A stretch of 64,000 bases of DNA from Kribbella sp. NBC_00382 (GCF_036067295.1 NZ_CP107954.1:1860001-1924000), one strand, 5' to 3'; positions 18,344 to 27,112 are shown, counted from the first letter of the stretch. Numbers and translations are program-made. Notes: generated by a model not told the origin, from the letters alone.

Positions 18344-21300
18344 TGGACGGCCGGCGCAAGGCCCTCATCGTCGCCAACGACGAGTACGACCACGAGGGAC
18401 TGCGGCACCTGCTGTCCCCCGCCGCGGATGCCGAGGCGCTCGCGCGAGTGCTCGGCGACCGGCAGATCGGCGCGTTCGAGGTGGAGACCGTCCGCAACCA
18501 GCCGGCCCACGTCATCCAGACGCACATCGAGGATCTGCTCGCCGACAGCAGCGCGGACGACGTACTGCTGCTGCATTTCTCCTGCCATGGCTTGAAGAGC
18601 GAGTCCGGTGAGCTGTTCTTCGCGGCCCGGAACACCCGGCCGAACCGGCTCAGCTCGACAGCAATTTCGGCCGACTTCGTTCAGCGCTGCATGCGGGCGA
18701 GCCGGTCACGCAGCATCGTGTTGCTGCTGGACTGTTGTTACGGCGGCGCGTTCGGGAAGGGCGTGACGGTCCGCTCGAGCGGCGACGTGAACGTGTCCGA
18801 CAGCTTCCCGGAGAACCGCGTCGGCGGCGGCCGCGGCCGGGCGGTGATCACGGCGTCGAGCTCGATCGAGTACGCCTTCGAAGGCGACCAGCTGGCCGAT
18901 GACAACACCCACCGGCCATCCGTTTTCACGACTGCCCTGGTCGAAGGCCTGGCGACCGGCGACGCAGACCGCGACGAGGACGGCTGGGTCTCGCTGAACG
19001 AGTTGTACGACTACGTCTTCGAACGGGTCCGTGCGCAGACTCCGCACCAGACCCCGAGCCGTGACGTCGAGATGCAGGGCGAGCTGTACCTGGCCAGAAG
19101 CCGGCGCAAACGGATCAAGCCGATGCCGATCCCCGCCGACCTGCAGGCCGCGATGACGGATCCCAATATGTTCTCCCGGCTCGGCGCCGTCAGCGAACTC
19201 CGCACCCGGCTGCTGAGCGAGAACCTCCCATCGGCGGTCGGCGCCTATGAGGCGCTGGCCGAGATCGCCCGCACCGACATCCAGTACGTGGCCGACCCCG
19301 CCAAGGTGGCACTGGCCGAAGCCGCCCTGAGCCCAAGCCCTGCCTCGATCACCTTCCCGCCTGTCGAACAAGGCGCGGAATCTCCCCAGCAGGAGGTCCG
19401 GCTCCAGGGCCCACCGATCGCCCAGGCAGCCATCCCGCACGCCGACGCCCCCTGGATCCACCTCCAGGAGTCCGCCGAATCCTTCGTGGTCACCATCGAG
19501 ACCACCACTCCGGGCCCCCACACCGGCACCATCACCCTGAAAGGCCCCAGCGGCCAGCAGGCCATCCCCGTAACCAGCAGCATCACCCCACACGCGCCAA
19601 CCCCCACCCCGGTACCTCCAGCACCCACCCCGGAACCTCCCGCACCCACGCCGGCGCCCGCAGCCCCCAAGGCAGCACCCGCCCAACCACCTGCACCACC
19701 AACCGCCTCGCCACCTGTCGCGCCTGTGCCCCGGCCGACCACGCCGGTGCCACCACCAGTCACCGCACAACCGAGCAGCTCCGTACCCCAGCCAGCAAAG
19801 CCCCCGCCGATTGCGACGCCACCGCCGAGCAGGACACCGGTACCGCCCGCAGTGGCTGCGCCACAGAGGACAACCCCTGCGCAGCCTCCGCCTGCTGGGC
19901 CCGGAGTTGGGTCGGTTTTCTGGGCGTTGATGCCGGTTCTGTCGTTGGGGTTGTTGACGCCTGTGCCGTTCTTCCACGCGGCGGGCAAGCTCAAGGACGG
20001 TGGGGTGACCGCTGCGGCGGTCATCTACTCGGTGGTGTGGGTGGGGCTTCTGATCGGCATCGGCTCAGGCATCCAGCTGACCCCGCTGGTGTTTCTGCTC
20101 GCCATCGTCGCGACCATCCACGCGTTCGTCCTCCGCCCGCGCGTCTTCGCCCCAACACAGTCGCACCCGGCCCCAGCACCACCAGTACGCCGGCCCGCAA
20201 CTGCCAGCCCACAAGGGAATCCGGTCACCTTGCTAGCCGGTACGCCGACAACCCGCCGTACGGCCGAAGCGCCAGCCCCACCATCCGTCCCGCACTTCCG
20301 CGTGGTCGCACTAGGCGTGGCCGGATCGGGAAAGACCGTCTACTTGTCGAGCATGTTCCACACCGTCAACGTGCCGACGCCAGGCCGGTCCTACTTCCTC
20401 GAGACCAATGCGGCCCACCGGGTCTACCTGAGCAAGGTGTTCGACGAGGTGAGCGACACCTCGGAACCCTGGCCCCGCGGCACCCGAACCGGCGAGACCA
20501 GAGAGCTCGCCTTCGACTGTGTCTCCTTCGATGCCGGCATCAGGCACACGGTCTTCCGGATCAGCTATCTCGACTACGCCGGCGAACTGCTGGAATCCGA
20601 GCAGGAAGCAGGCTCCACCGCCCTCAGCGATCTGGAGACCAGGATCCGCGGCGCGCACGGACTGCTCTGCATGCTCGACGGGTACCGCGTCCTGCAGTAC
20701 CTCCGCAACGAACCCGCCGGCCGCCGGTACTTCCGCAGCCAGATCCAGCCGATGACCGGCATCATGGCCGGCGCGTCCTGCCCGATCCACTTCGTCCTCA
20801 CCAAGTGGGACCTGGTCCGCGGCTTCGGCGAGCCCGTCGACGCCGACGAGAACACCCGGCTGAATCTCGTCCGCAACGCCTTGCTCGAGACGGCCCATCT
20901 CCGGGCCCTGATCGAGACGCACACGTTCGAGAACCGCGTCATCCGGCTGATCCCGGTCAGCGCCGTCGGCCCCCACTTCGCCCAGATGGACCAGCAGGGC
21001 CACGTGCTCAAGCTCCCCGGCGGCGAGGTCGAACCCGCCAATGTCGAAGTACCGCTGACGGCAATCCTCCCCGACCTCTTCCGCCAGGTGGAGTCGTCGC
21101 TGGACCCGGCGACCCGTCGGCGCCTCACCGAAGAAGCGCGCGCCAGACGTGCCCAGGCAGGAGGTGCGTCGCTGGACCGCCTCCTCGCGGTACCAGCAGG
21201 AGCAGCCCTCCGCCAACGGCTCCACGAGGTGGTCGGCGGATCGTCCGGCAAGGAGGTGATGGGCATGTTCCTCGACTGGATGGGTGGAGCGAGCGCCGAA

Positions 21301-21459
21301 CAGATCCGCGCCACCGGTCGCACCAGGCAGCAGTACCGGGCGCAGGCCCAGTCCATCGAGGCCGCCCGGACAGGAGTCCTGGACGAGTTCGCGACGGAAC
21401 TCGATCGACTGGAACAACGACTACCGGCATCCCGGCTGAGCGGAAGGCAGGGCGAGTGA
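18343..21459 (+). CDS. caspase-like protease fused through membrane segments to a GTPase
   Basis: The 1038-residue protein shows, in order: a caspase-fold peptidase (1-245) with catalytic His82 in HFSCHG and Cys132 in LLLDCCYGGAF; a helical HEAT-like stretch (about 265-330); a beta-sandwich (about 330-415); a proline-rich linker (about 418-520); two or three membrane helices (about 524-600); and a GTPase-like domain (about 650-930) with P-loop GVAGSGKT (658-665), a DYAGE switch-II-like motif (about 744) and TKWD (about 820) as base-specificity motif. The last resembles the Double-GTPase family of bacterial conflict systems. The tail is helical. All catalytic residues are present. It overlaps both neighbours by one to four bases. 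A nucleotide-gated, membrane-tethered death protease is the inference. Confidence 0.85.
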   Translation: MDGRRKALIVANDEYDHEGLRHLLSPAADAEALARVLGDRQIGAFEVETVRNQPAHVIQTHIEDLLADSSADDVLLLHFSCHGLKSESGELFFAARNTRPNRLSSTAISADFVQRCMRASRSRSIVLLLDCCYGGAFGKGVTVRSSGDVNVSDSFPENRVGGGRGRAVITASSSIEYAFEGDQLADDNTHRPSVFTTALVEGLATGDADRDEDGWVSLNELYDYVFERVRAQTPHQTPSRDVEMQGELYLARSRRKRIKPMPIPADLQAAMTDPNMFSRLGAVSELRTRLLSENLPSAVGAYEALAEIARTDIQYVADPAKVALAEAALSPSPASITFPPVEQGAESPQQEVRLQGPPIAQAAIPHADAPWIHLQESAESFVVTIETTTPGPHTGTITLKGPSGQQAIPVTSSITPHAPTPTPVPPAPTPEPPAPTPAPAAPKAAPAQPPAPPTASPPVAPVPRPTTPVPPPVTAQPSSSVPQPAKPPPIATPPPSRTPVPPAVAAPQRTTPAQPPPAGPGVGSVFWALMPVLSLGLLTPVPFFHAAGKLKDGGVTAAAVIYSVVWVGLLIGIGSGIQLTPLVFLLAIVATIHAFVLRPRVFAPTQSHPAPAPPVRRPATASPQGNPVTLLAGTPTTRRTAEAPAPPSVPHFRVVALGVAGSGKTVYLSSMFHTVNVPTPGRSYFLETNAAHRVYLSKVFDEVSDTSEPWPRGTRTGETRELAFDCVSFDAGIRHTVFRISYLDYAGELLESEQEAGSTALSDLETRIRGAHGLLCMLDGYRVLQYLRNEPAGRRYFRSQIQPMTGIMAGASCPIHFVLTKWDLVRGFGEPVDADENTRLNLVRNALLETAHLRALIETHTFENRVIRLIPVSAVGPHFAQMDQQGHVLKLPGGEVEPANVEVPLTAILPDLFRQVESSLDPATRRRLTEEARARRAQAGGASLDRLLAVPAGAALRQRLHEVVGGSSGKEVMGMFLDWMGGASAEQIRATGRTRQQYRAQAQSIEAARTGVLDEFATELDRLEQRLPASRLSGRQGE

Positions 21460-22406
21460 CCGAGCAGCCAGGATGGGCCTTCCTCGTCGCGCGCGGCCGG
21501 CGCAAGGGGTACCAGTCCTTGCTGATGCCGGATTTCCTGGTCCAGAGCAATGAGTACGGCGTACTGGGGCAACTGTCGAGCAGCGACCAGCCTGGCTCGG
21601 CGCCAAGGATCTCCCGCATCGACGGCCTCGCCGCCGGCAACCTCACGATTGCCTACGTCACTCACCGACTCACCCTGGCCGACCTGGCCGGAACGCCGGC
21701 TGTCGGCCCGGTAACCGATGAGTTCGGCCGCCCCTTGGAACTCCTGTACGGCGTCGTCTGTCGTGGCGTCGACATCGTGGGCCTCGACGACACCGACCTC
21801 GCCATAGTCCACGCCGAGGCATTGCAGACGTACCAACGCTTCCTGGCCGACGAGTCCGGCTTTGTCCTCGCCTCCGCCCAGCCGTTCGCGCTCCGCTCGA
21901 TCACCGCCCCGATACCGGTCCGGCAGCCGACACCGATTCCACCGCAACAACAAACTCTGCTTGAGCAACCTGAGCTCGTTGACCAGCCCCCGCTCCGGCG
22001 AAGGCCGCGGTACGTCCCGATCCTGGCCATCGCCGCCGTGGCCGTCATCGCACTGATCGCCGCAATCAACGTCCTCCGCGGCGACGACGGCAAGATCAGC
22101 GAGGTCAGCTTCGTCGAGCCCACGACGGAGACCGTCTCCTGCGACGAACCGGTCAAGATCCAGGCCAAGGTCACCGCCGAGAAGGCGACCACCATCAAGT
22201 ACCACTGGGAGTCGGACCCTGATCTGTCAGCGGGAGCTGGGAACCCAGTGGTCGAGCTGAAGCTCCCCAAGGGCGACACGATCATCGAGACGACAGTCGA
22301 CCTCTCCGCTGAATCCAACCGCACCGGACTGACCCAGAACCTCGTGATCGACAGCTCCAACGACGACACCGAGGGCGACCACACCTACAAGCTGACCTGC
22401 AAGTAG
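21456..22406 (+). CDS. single-pass membrane protein, third component of the caspase-GTPase operon
   Basis: GTG 21456 overlaps the stop of the caspase gene (GTGA), giving 316 residues. Residues 1-150 are a globular domain I do not recognise (WAFLVARGRRKGYQSLLMPDF, LTIAYVTHRLTLADL). A Pro/Gln linker (151-180) and a basic RRRPRY patch precede one membrane helix (187-207, PILAIAAVAVIALIAAINVL). Residues 208-316 look like an extracytoplasmic beta-sandwich with only two cysteines, 229 and 315, suited to a disulfide. With basic residues before the helix the N-terminus should be cytoplasmic. The layout suggests a receptor or anchor passing an outside signal to the GTPase; this is inference. Confidence 0.8.
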   Translation: MTEQPGWAFLVARGRRKGYQSLLMPDFLVQSNEYGVLGQLSSSDQPGSAPRISRIDGLAAGNLTIAYVTHRLTLADLAGTPAVGPVTDEFGRPLELLYGVVCRGVDIVGLDDTDLAIVHAEALQTYQRFLADESGFVLASAQPFALRSITAPIPVRQPTPIPPQQQTLLEQPELVDQPPLRRRPRYVPILAIAAVAVIALIAAINVLRGDDGKISEVSFVEPTTETVSCDEPVKIQAKVTAEKATTIKYHWESDPDLSAGAGNPVVELKLPKGDTIIETTVDLSAESNRTGLTQNLVIDSSNDDTEGDHTYKLTCK

Positions 22407-22411
22407 CCGGC

Positions 22412-23278
22412 TCAGGCGAGAGCGATGGCGACGATTCCGGCCAGTACTACGGCACTGCCGACCAGCCGTCGTTGCGCGCCGGTCTCCCCGAGCACCAGCC
22501 ACGCGGCCAGCCCGCTGAGAACGATGCTGACCTCGCGCGCCGGAGCCACCAGGCTCACGGGGGCCAGCCGCATCGCGAACAGGACCAGCAGATAGGCGAC
22601 CGGCGAGAGCGAGCCGACGATCAGCACCTCGCGCCGATTTTCCTTCCACAGCAGGCGAAGCTGGTCCTTGCCGCGGAGCACCTTCGGGGCGAGCATGGCG
22701 CTCTGCAGGAGAGAGCCACCGGCGAAGTAGATGACCGGTGGCACGGCGAGCGTCGTCACGGAGTACGCGTCCCACAACGTGTACGCAGCGATCAGCGCGC
22801 CGGTCGCTACGCCGTACGTGACTCCTGCTCGCACAGCAGGCGCCTTGGCCCGCCTCGGGCCGCCACTGCTGATGGTGAGTACTCCGGTGACGATCAGCGC
22901 GGCACCTGCCAGGCCGATCGGGCCGGGGCGCTCATGGAGCAGCAGTACCGCGAACAGCACCGACAGCAACGGCCCGGTCCCCCGGGCGACCGGGTAAACG
23001 ACGGAGAGGTCGCCTACGTCGTACCCGCGTTGCAGGACGATCCCGTAGCTCACATGCAGTACTGCGGTGACGGCAGCGGCCAGCAACCAGTTCCAGTGCG
23101 GGCGTGCATCCGTGACGAGCAGCGTGATGACCAGCGCCGGAAGCAGGAAGACCGCGGCGGTTGTGTAGTAGGCCCAGACGAAGGTCGCCCCGCCGTGGCG
23201 GACCCGCTTGGCGGCGAAGTTCCACGCCGCGTGCAGGAGGGCTGCGACCAGTACCAGGGACAGCGCTTGGGTGTTCAC
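22412..23278 (-). CDS. EamA/DMT-family transporter
   Basis: The 288-residue protein has ten hydrophobic segments in two EamA repeats; the second includes the conserved VSLVAPAREVSIVLSGLAAWLVLGE segment, and the first PVARGTGPLLSVLFAVLLLHERPG. Such drug/metabolite-family permeases export amino acids, purines or other small metabolites across the cytoplasmic membrane; the substrate is not predictable. It starts at GTG 23278, converges with the caspase operon six bases from its end, and is divergent from the secreted beta-helix gene. Confidence 0.9.
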   Translation of the reverse strand: MNTQALSLVLVAALLHAAWNFAAKRVRHGGATFVWAYYTTAAVFLLPALVITLLVTDARPHWNWLLAAAVTAVLHVSYGIVLQRGYDVGDLSVVYPVARGTGPLLSVLFAVLLLHERPGPIGLAGAALIVTGVLTISSGGPRRAKAPAVRAGVTYGVATGALIAAYTLWDAYSVTTLAVPPVIYFAGGSLLQSAMLAPKVLRGKDQLRLLWKENRREVLIVGSLSPVAYLLVLFAMRLAPVSLVAPAREVSIVLSGLAAWLVLGETGAQRRLVGSAVVLAGIVAIALA

Positions 23279-23355
23279 GGAGACTCTTCAGACATCGCTC
23301 CGCACTCTACCGAGGGGCCGGTCTTGTGCGGAACTTTCTTCCATCTGTCGAGATC

Positions 23356-23384
23356 TTGCAGAGAAACGTCGGCATGCGTAGTGT
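23356..23384 (+). promoter_or_regulatory. possible sigma-70-type promoter of the beta-helix gene
   Basis: TTGCAG (23356-23361), 17 bases, TAGTGT (23379-23384) resembles a -35/-10 pair, 58 bp before the chosen start of the GH87-like gene. No other reasonable pair was noticed in 23279-23442. Confidence 0.35.
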
Positions 23385-23442
23385 CCGGGCTCAGTACGGC
23401 ACCGCCTGTGGGGCGGCCGTGAGTTCGAGGGGGATGTCGCCC

Positions 23443-25440
23443 GTGTCCCAGCTTCTCTTCCGCCGCCGACCGGTCGTGATCGGTACCGTCGTCGGCGCGC
23501 TGCTCGCAGTACCAGGTCTGTCCGCGGCCGCCACCGCCAGCCATCACCCACCGCAACCCGCTCCCGTGGTGACCCGCGCGGGGCTTGATCCCGCGCTCGT
23601 CCAGGGCCGGGGCGCCACCGTTCCGTTCATCGAGCAGGAGGCGGAGAACGCCGCCACCACCGGCGAGAAGATCGGCCCCGGCCGCGAGGCCTACACCTTG
23701 CCGGCTGAGGCGTCGGGGCGTACCGCAGTACGGCTGAACCAGGCCGGTCAGTACGTGGAGTTCACGCTGTCGAAGCCGGCCAATGCGCTGACTCTTCGGT
23801 ACAGCATCCCGGACTCCGCGTCCGGTGGTGGGCTGCGATCGCCGCTTGACGTGCTGGTGAACGGCAAGCGGACCAAGACCATGACGCTGACGTCGGAGTA
23901 CGCGTGGTTGTACGGCATGTATCCGTTCTCCAACGACCCGAACGTCGACCCGATCCCCGGCTGGTGGAAGCCGGAGCCGGACCCGGTCGCCAAGCCGTTC
24001 CGGCCGAACCACTTCTACGACGAGCAGCGGCTGTTGCTCGGCAAAACGTACAAGGCCGGCGACAAGGTCCGCTTCCAGGTCCCCGCCGGTGCGGCCGCCG
24101 CTTGGACCGTACTGGACGTCGCCGACTTCGAGCTGGTCGCTTCACCGCTGCGGCAGCCCGCGCGATCCTTGTCAGTAAGGCTTTTCGGGGCCGATCCCAC
24201 CGGCCAGCGCGATGCGGCGCCGGCGATCGACGCGACGATCGCGGTGGCGAAGAAGCTCGGCTGGACGGTCTTCATCCCGCCGGGCACGTACCAGGTCAAC
24301 CGGCACATCGTCGTGGACAAGGTCACCGTCCAGGGCGCCGGCAACTGGTGGACGATCATCAAGGGCAAGGTGCTGCCGCTCGCGGAGCCCGCGCCGGACA
24401 AGTCGGTGCACAGCGCGCCTGGCTTCTATGGAAAGTACGCCGATGCTGGTGGCAGTACGAAGGTGCATCTGTCCGACTTCGCGATCGAGAGTGATGTGCG
24501 GGAGCGGATCGACACCGATCAGGTCAACGGCGTCGGCGGTGCGATCGGCGGCGGGTCGACGATCCAGAACCTGTACCTGCACCACACCAAGGTGGGCATC
24601 TGGCTCGACGGGCCGATGAGCGGGCTGTTAATTAAGAACAACATCGTCACCGATGCGGTCGCGGACGGGATGAACCTGCATCTGGGGGTCTCGAACGTGC
24701 GGGCGACCAACAACTTCGTCCGGAACAGCGGTGACGACGGGCTGGCGATGTGGTCGGAGGCGAACGCGGCCGGGCTGGCCAACCACGACAACGTGTACGA
24801 CCACAACACTGTGCAGACGCCGGTACTGGCCAACAACATCGCCATCTACGGCGGTCGCGACAACGCGGTGACGGACAACCTCGTCGCCGATCCGATCCGC
24901 GAGGGCAGCACGTTGCATGCCGGGTCGCGGTTCGGGTCGACGCCGTTCGAGGGGACGCTGTCGTTCGCCCGCAACACGACGGTGCGCGGTGGGCCGCGGG
25001 ACCTCAACTGGGATCTCGGCCTGGGCGCGATCTGGCTCTACGCGCTGCAGTCGAACATGTCGGGCAAGATCGAGGTGACGGACAGTTCGTTCCTGGACTC
25101 GACGTACAACGCCTTCATGTTCGTCGTCGACTGGCCGGTCAAGGACGACTACGCCTTGACGAACGTTGCCTTCCGCAACATCAAGGTGGACGGTACCGGC
25201 ACCAACGTGGTCAACGCCCGGGTCGGCGGCTGGGCCACCTTCGAGAACGTCGACGCCCGCAACGTCGGCGCCCCGTTCGTCAACAACTGCGGCACCTTTC
25301 ACTTCACCGGCACGCCGGAATTCGACGTCCGCCTGGGCACCGGCAACGACGGCAACTGGACCACCGACGCCGGATCCCCCGGCCACTGCGAAGACCGCCC
25401 CCCAGTAGTTCCCCCGGCTCCCCCAAGCCCATGGAACTAA
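23443..25440 (+). CDS. secreted beta-helix glycosidase, GH87-like (alpha-1,3-glucanase/mycodextranase type)
   Basis: The 665-residue protein has a twin-domain layout. A signal peptide (RRRPVVIGTVVGALLAVPGLSAAATA) comes first. A carbohydrate-binding beta-sandwich follows (about 45-240: VPFIEQEAENAAT, RYSIPDSASGGG, RPNHFYDEQRLLLG). Then a right-handed parallel beta-helix (about 245-650) starts with LFGADPTGQRDAAPAIDATI and VFIPPGTYQVNRH and includes HTKVGIWLDGPMS and NSGDDGLAMWSE. The combination matches actinobacterial GH87 proteins, which attack alpha-1,3-glucans. GTG 23443 is preferred because GAGGGGG lies nine bases upstream; ATG 23434 touches it. It ends PPAPPSPWN, overlapping the convergent efflux gene by four bases. 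Family membership is from memory of related sequences. Confidence 0.75.
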   Translation: MSQLLFRRRPVVIGTVVGALLAVPGLSAAATASHHPPQPAPVVTRAGLDPALVQGRGATVPFIEQEAENAATTGEKIGPGREAYTLPAEASGRTAVRLNQAGQYVEFTLSKPANALTLRYSIPDSASGGGLRSPLDVLVNGKRTKTMTLTSEYAWLYGMYPFSNDPNVDPIPGWWKPEPDPVAKPFRPNHFYDEQRLLLGKTYKAGDKVRFQVPAGAAAAWTVLDVADFELVASPLRQPARSLSVRLFGADPTGQRDAAPAIDATIAVAKKLGWTVFIPPGTYQVNRHIVVDKVTVQGAGNWWTIIKGKVLPLAEPAPDKSVHSAPGFYGKYADAGGSTKVHLSDFAIESDVRERIDTDQVNGVGGAIGGGSTIQNLYLHHTKVGIWLDGPMSGLLIKNNIVTDAVADGMNLHLGVSNVRATNNFVRNSGDDGLAMWSEANAAGLANHDNVYDHNTVQTPVLANNIAIYGGRDNAVTDNLVADPIREGSTLHAGSRFGSTPFEGTLSFARNTTVRGGPRDLNWDLGLGAIWLYALQSNMSGKIEVTDSSFLDSTYNAFMFVVDWPVKDDYALTNVAFRNIKVDGTGTNVVNARVGGWATFENVDARNVGAPFVNNCGTFHFTGTPEFDVRLGTGNDGNWTTDAGSPGHCEDRPPVVPPAPPSPWN

Positions 25441-26993
25441 CCCACCACAGTTGGAACCTCCGCCGGCTCAGGCGCCTCAGGCGCCTGAGCCGGCGTTGTC
25501 TTTGCACGGAAAGCCAGGATCACCGCGATCGCCCCGATGAGCGCGAAGCCGGCAGCGGTGATCGCCGCGATGTGCATCGAGTGGATGAAGGCGTCGTTCG
25601 CCTGGCCGACCAGCTCGGGCCGGCCGAGCACAGCCGCCGTACGCCGGGTTGCCTCGGCCGAACCTTCTGCGACTTCACGGGCGCCGTCCGGCAGTCCGGC
25701 GAGCGACGACGCGATCGAATGCTGGTAGACGTTCGACACGATCGTGCCGAGTACCGCGATGCCGAGCACGCTACCCACCTGCCGGATCGCGTTGTTGACG
25801 GCCGATCCCGCACCGATCCGCTCCATCGGGAGCGTCGACAAGATGGCAGCACTCGTCGGCGCGACCGCCGTACCGATCGCGATCCCCGCGACGCCGCCGA
25901 CGACGCAGTACCAGACCAGCGACGTGTCGACGGAGAAGGTGAGGTTGAGCGCATGGCATCCGGCGAACGCGGCGAGCGCAGTACCGGAGACCGCCGCGAC
26001 ACTGAACCGGCGGGCCAGCCGCGCACCGAGAGCGGATCCGATGACCACACCGGTTGCCCCAGGCAAGGACAGCAGTCCGGCGTGCAGGGCCGAGAGCCCG
26101 CGAGCGCCTTGCAGGTAGAAGGTGAGATAGAAGCTCTGCCCGGTGATCGTGAGGAAGAGCGCGGCCATCCCGATGTTCCCGGCGGCGAAACGGCGATTGC
26201 GGAACAGCCGGGGATCGAAGCTCGGGTGCGCCTCCTTCAGTTCGGAGTACAGGAAGGCCGTGATCAGCAGTACTCCGGCCGCGATGCTGCCCCAGACCTG
26301 CCACCGCCCCCAGCCGCCGCTCTGGCCGCCTTCGATCAGCCCGTACGTCACCCCGAGCAACCCGAACGTCGACAACCCCAGGCCGAGCGGGTCGAACCGC
26401 CGCCGTTGCGGGCTGCGCGGATTCGGTACGACGAGCGCGGCGCCGATCAGGCCGGCGGCGACGATCGGCAGGTTGATCAGGAAGACCGAACCCCACCAGA
26501 AATGATCGATCAGCACACCGCCGAGCACCGGCCCGACCGCGACCCCGAGGCCGGCCGACGCGGACCACGCGGCGATCGCGCCGGCCCGGCGTTCGGGCGG
26601 GAACACCCAGCCGATGATGGCCATCGAGGTCGGCATGATCATCGCACCGCCGATGCCCATCAGCGCCCGGGCGAGGATCAGCGAGACGGGCCCGTCGGCC
26701 CACGCCGCCCAGGCCGACGAGGCGCCGAAGACGCCCATCCCGGCCATCAGCACGGTCCGATGGCCGAACCGGTCGCCGAGCGCGCCGGCCGCGAACAGGG
26801 CGGTGGCGAAGAAGAGCGAGTAGATCCCGAGCGCCCACTGGAGCTGCCCAGGGGTGGCGCCGAGGCCGTCGACCGGATCGGCGAGCCGCTCCAGCGCGAT
26901 ACCGAGCACGGTGGAGTCGATCCAGATCAGGATCGCGGAGACGACAAGAATCGAGAGGATCCGGCGTTGCCGGCGGGGATCGACAGGATGCAC
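25437..26993 (-). CDS. MFS drug efflux transporter, DHA2 (EmrB/QacA) family
   Basis: The 518-residue protein has 14 predicted membrane helices, motif A LGDRFGHRTV in the first cytoplasmic loop and the motif C region SAGLGVAVGPVLGGVLID. This is the 14-helix DHA2 group that exports drugs by proton antiport. GTG 26993 follows TAGGAG by six bases. The divergent MarR-type gene and two palindromes between them indicate ligand-inducible expression. The last codons lie inside a perfect 35-bp palindrome (25461-25495), and the stop overlaps the convergent beta-helix gene. Confidence 0.94.
   Translation of the reverse strand: MHPVDPRRQRRILSILVVSAILIWIDSTVLGIALERLADPVDGLGATPGQLQWALGIYSLFFATALFAAGALGDRFGHRTVLMAGMGVFGASSAWAAWADGPVSLILARALMGIGGAMIMPTSMAIIGWVFPPERRAGAIAAWSASAGLGVAVGPVLGGVLIDHFWWGSVFLINLPIVAAGLIGAALVVPNPRSPQRRRFDPLGLGLSTFGLLGVTYGLIEGGQSGGWGRWQVWGSIAAGVLLITAFLYSELKEAHPSFDPRLFRNRRFAAGNIGMAALFLTITGQSFYLTFYLQGARGLSALHAGLLSLPGATGVVIGSALGARLARRFSVAAVSGTALAAFAGCHALNLTFSVDTSLVWYCVVGGVAGIAIGTAVAPTSAAILSTLPMERIGAGSAVNNAIRQVGSVLGIAVLGTIVSNVYQHSIASSLAGLPDGAREVAEGSAEATRRTAAVLGRPELVGQANDAFIHSMHIAAITAAGFALIGAIAVILAFRAKTTPAQAPEAPEPAEVPTVVG
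25461..25495. terminator. perfect 35-bp palindrome at a convergent gene junction, inside the efflux gene
   Basis: Arms of 17 bases (25461-25477 and 25479-25495) are exactly complementary around a single central C. The right arm starts AGGCGCCTGAG. It lies 20 bp beyond the stop of the rightward beta-helix gene and within the last 20 codons of the leftward efflux gene, where it encodes Pro/Ala/Glu repeats. As RNA it would fold on either strand; there is no U-tract. A bidirectional terminator embedded in coding sequence is the likely use. Confidence 0.6.
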
Positions 26994-27008
26994 GGAAGGC
27001 TCCTATGA

Positions 27009-27026
27009 TTGACAGGGTCCTGACAG
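27009..27026. promoter_or_regulatory. MarR-type operator, copy 1 (efflux side)
   Basis: TTGACAGGGTCCTGACAG is an imperfect dyad with arms TGACAGG and CCTGACA around GT. It lies directly upstream of the ribosome-binding site of the efflux gene, so occupancy would block its expression. Its centre is 35 bp from that of copy 2. Confidence 0.7.
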
Positions 27027-27042
27027 TGATCGAGTTTGCGTG

Positions 27043-27062
27043 ATCGACAGGTTCCTGTCAAT
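27043..27062. promoter_or_regulatory. MarR-type operator, copy 2 (regulator side)
   Basis: A perfect 14-bp dyad GACAGG-TT-CCTGTC (27046-27059), with flanking AT/AT bases also paired, lies 50 bp upstream of the MarR-type gene. The shared core with copy 1 is GACAGG-N2-CCTG. Two sites of this kind between divergent marR and efflux genes are typical of autoregulated pairs. Confidence 0.72.
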
Positions 27063-27112
27063 CTCTTTGGGTGAACTCTTGGCTGCTGTGGCCTGCGCGG
27101 CAGAATGGCGGC

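Noticed and set aside
20037..21455. Open frame running into the third caspase-operon gene from far upstream
   Set aside because: The upstream part overlaps the GTPase domain in another frame and is Arg/Pro-rich; the gene proper starts at GTG 21456 at the stop-start overlap.
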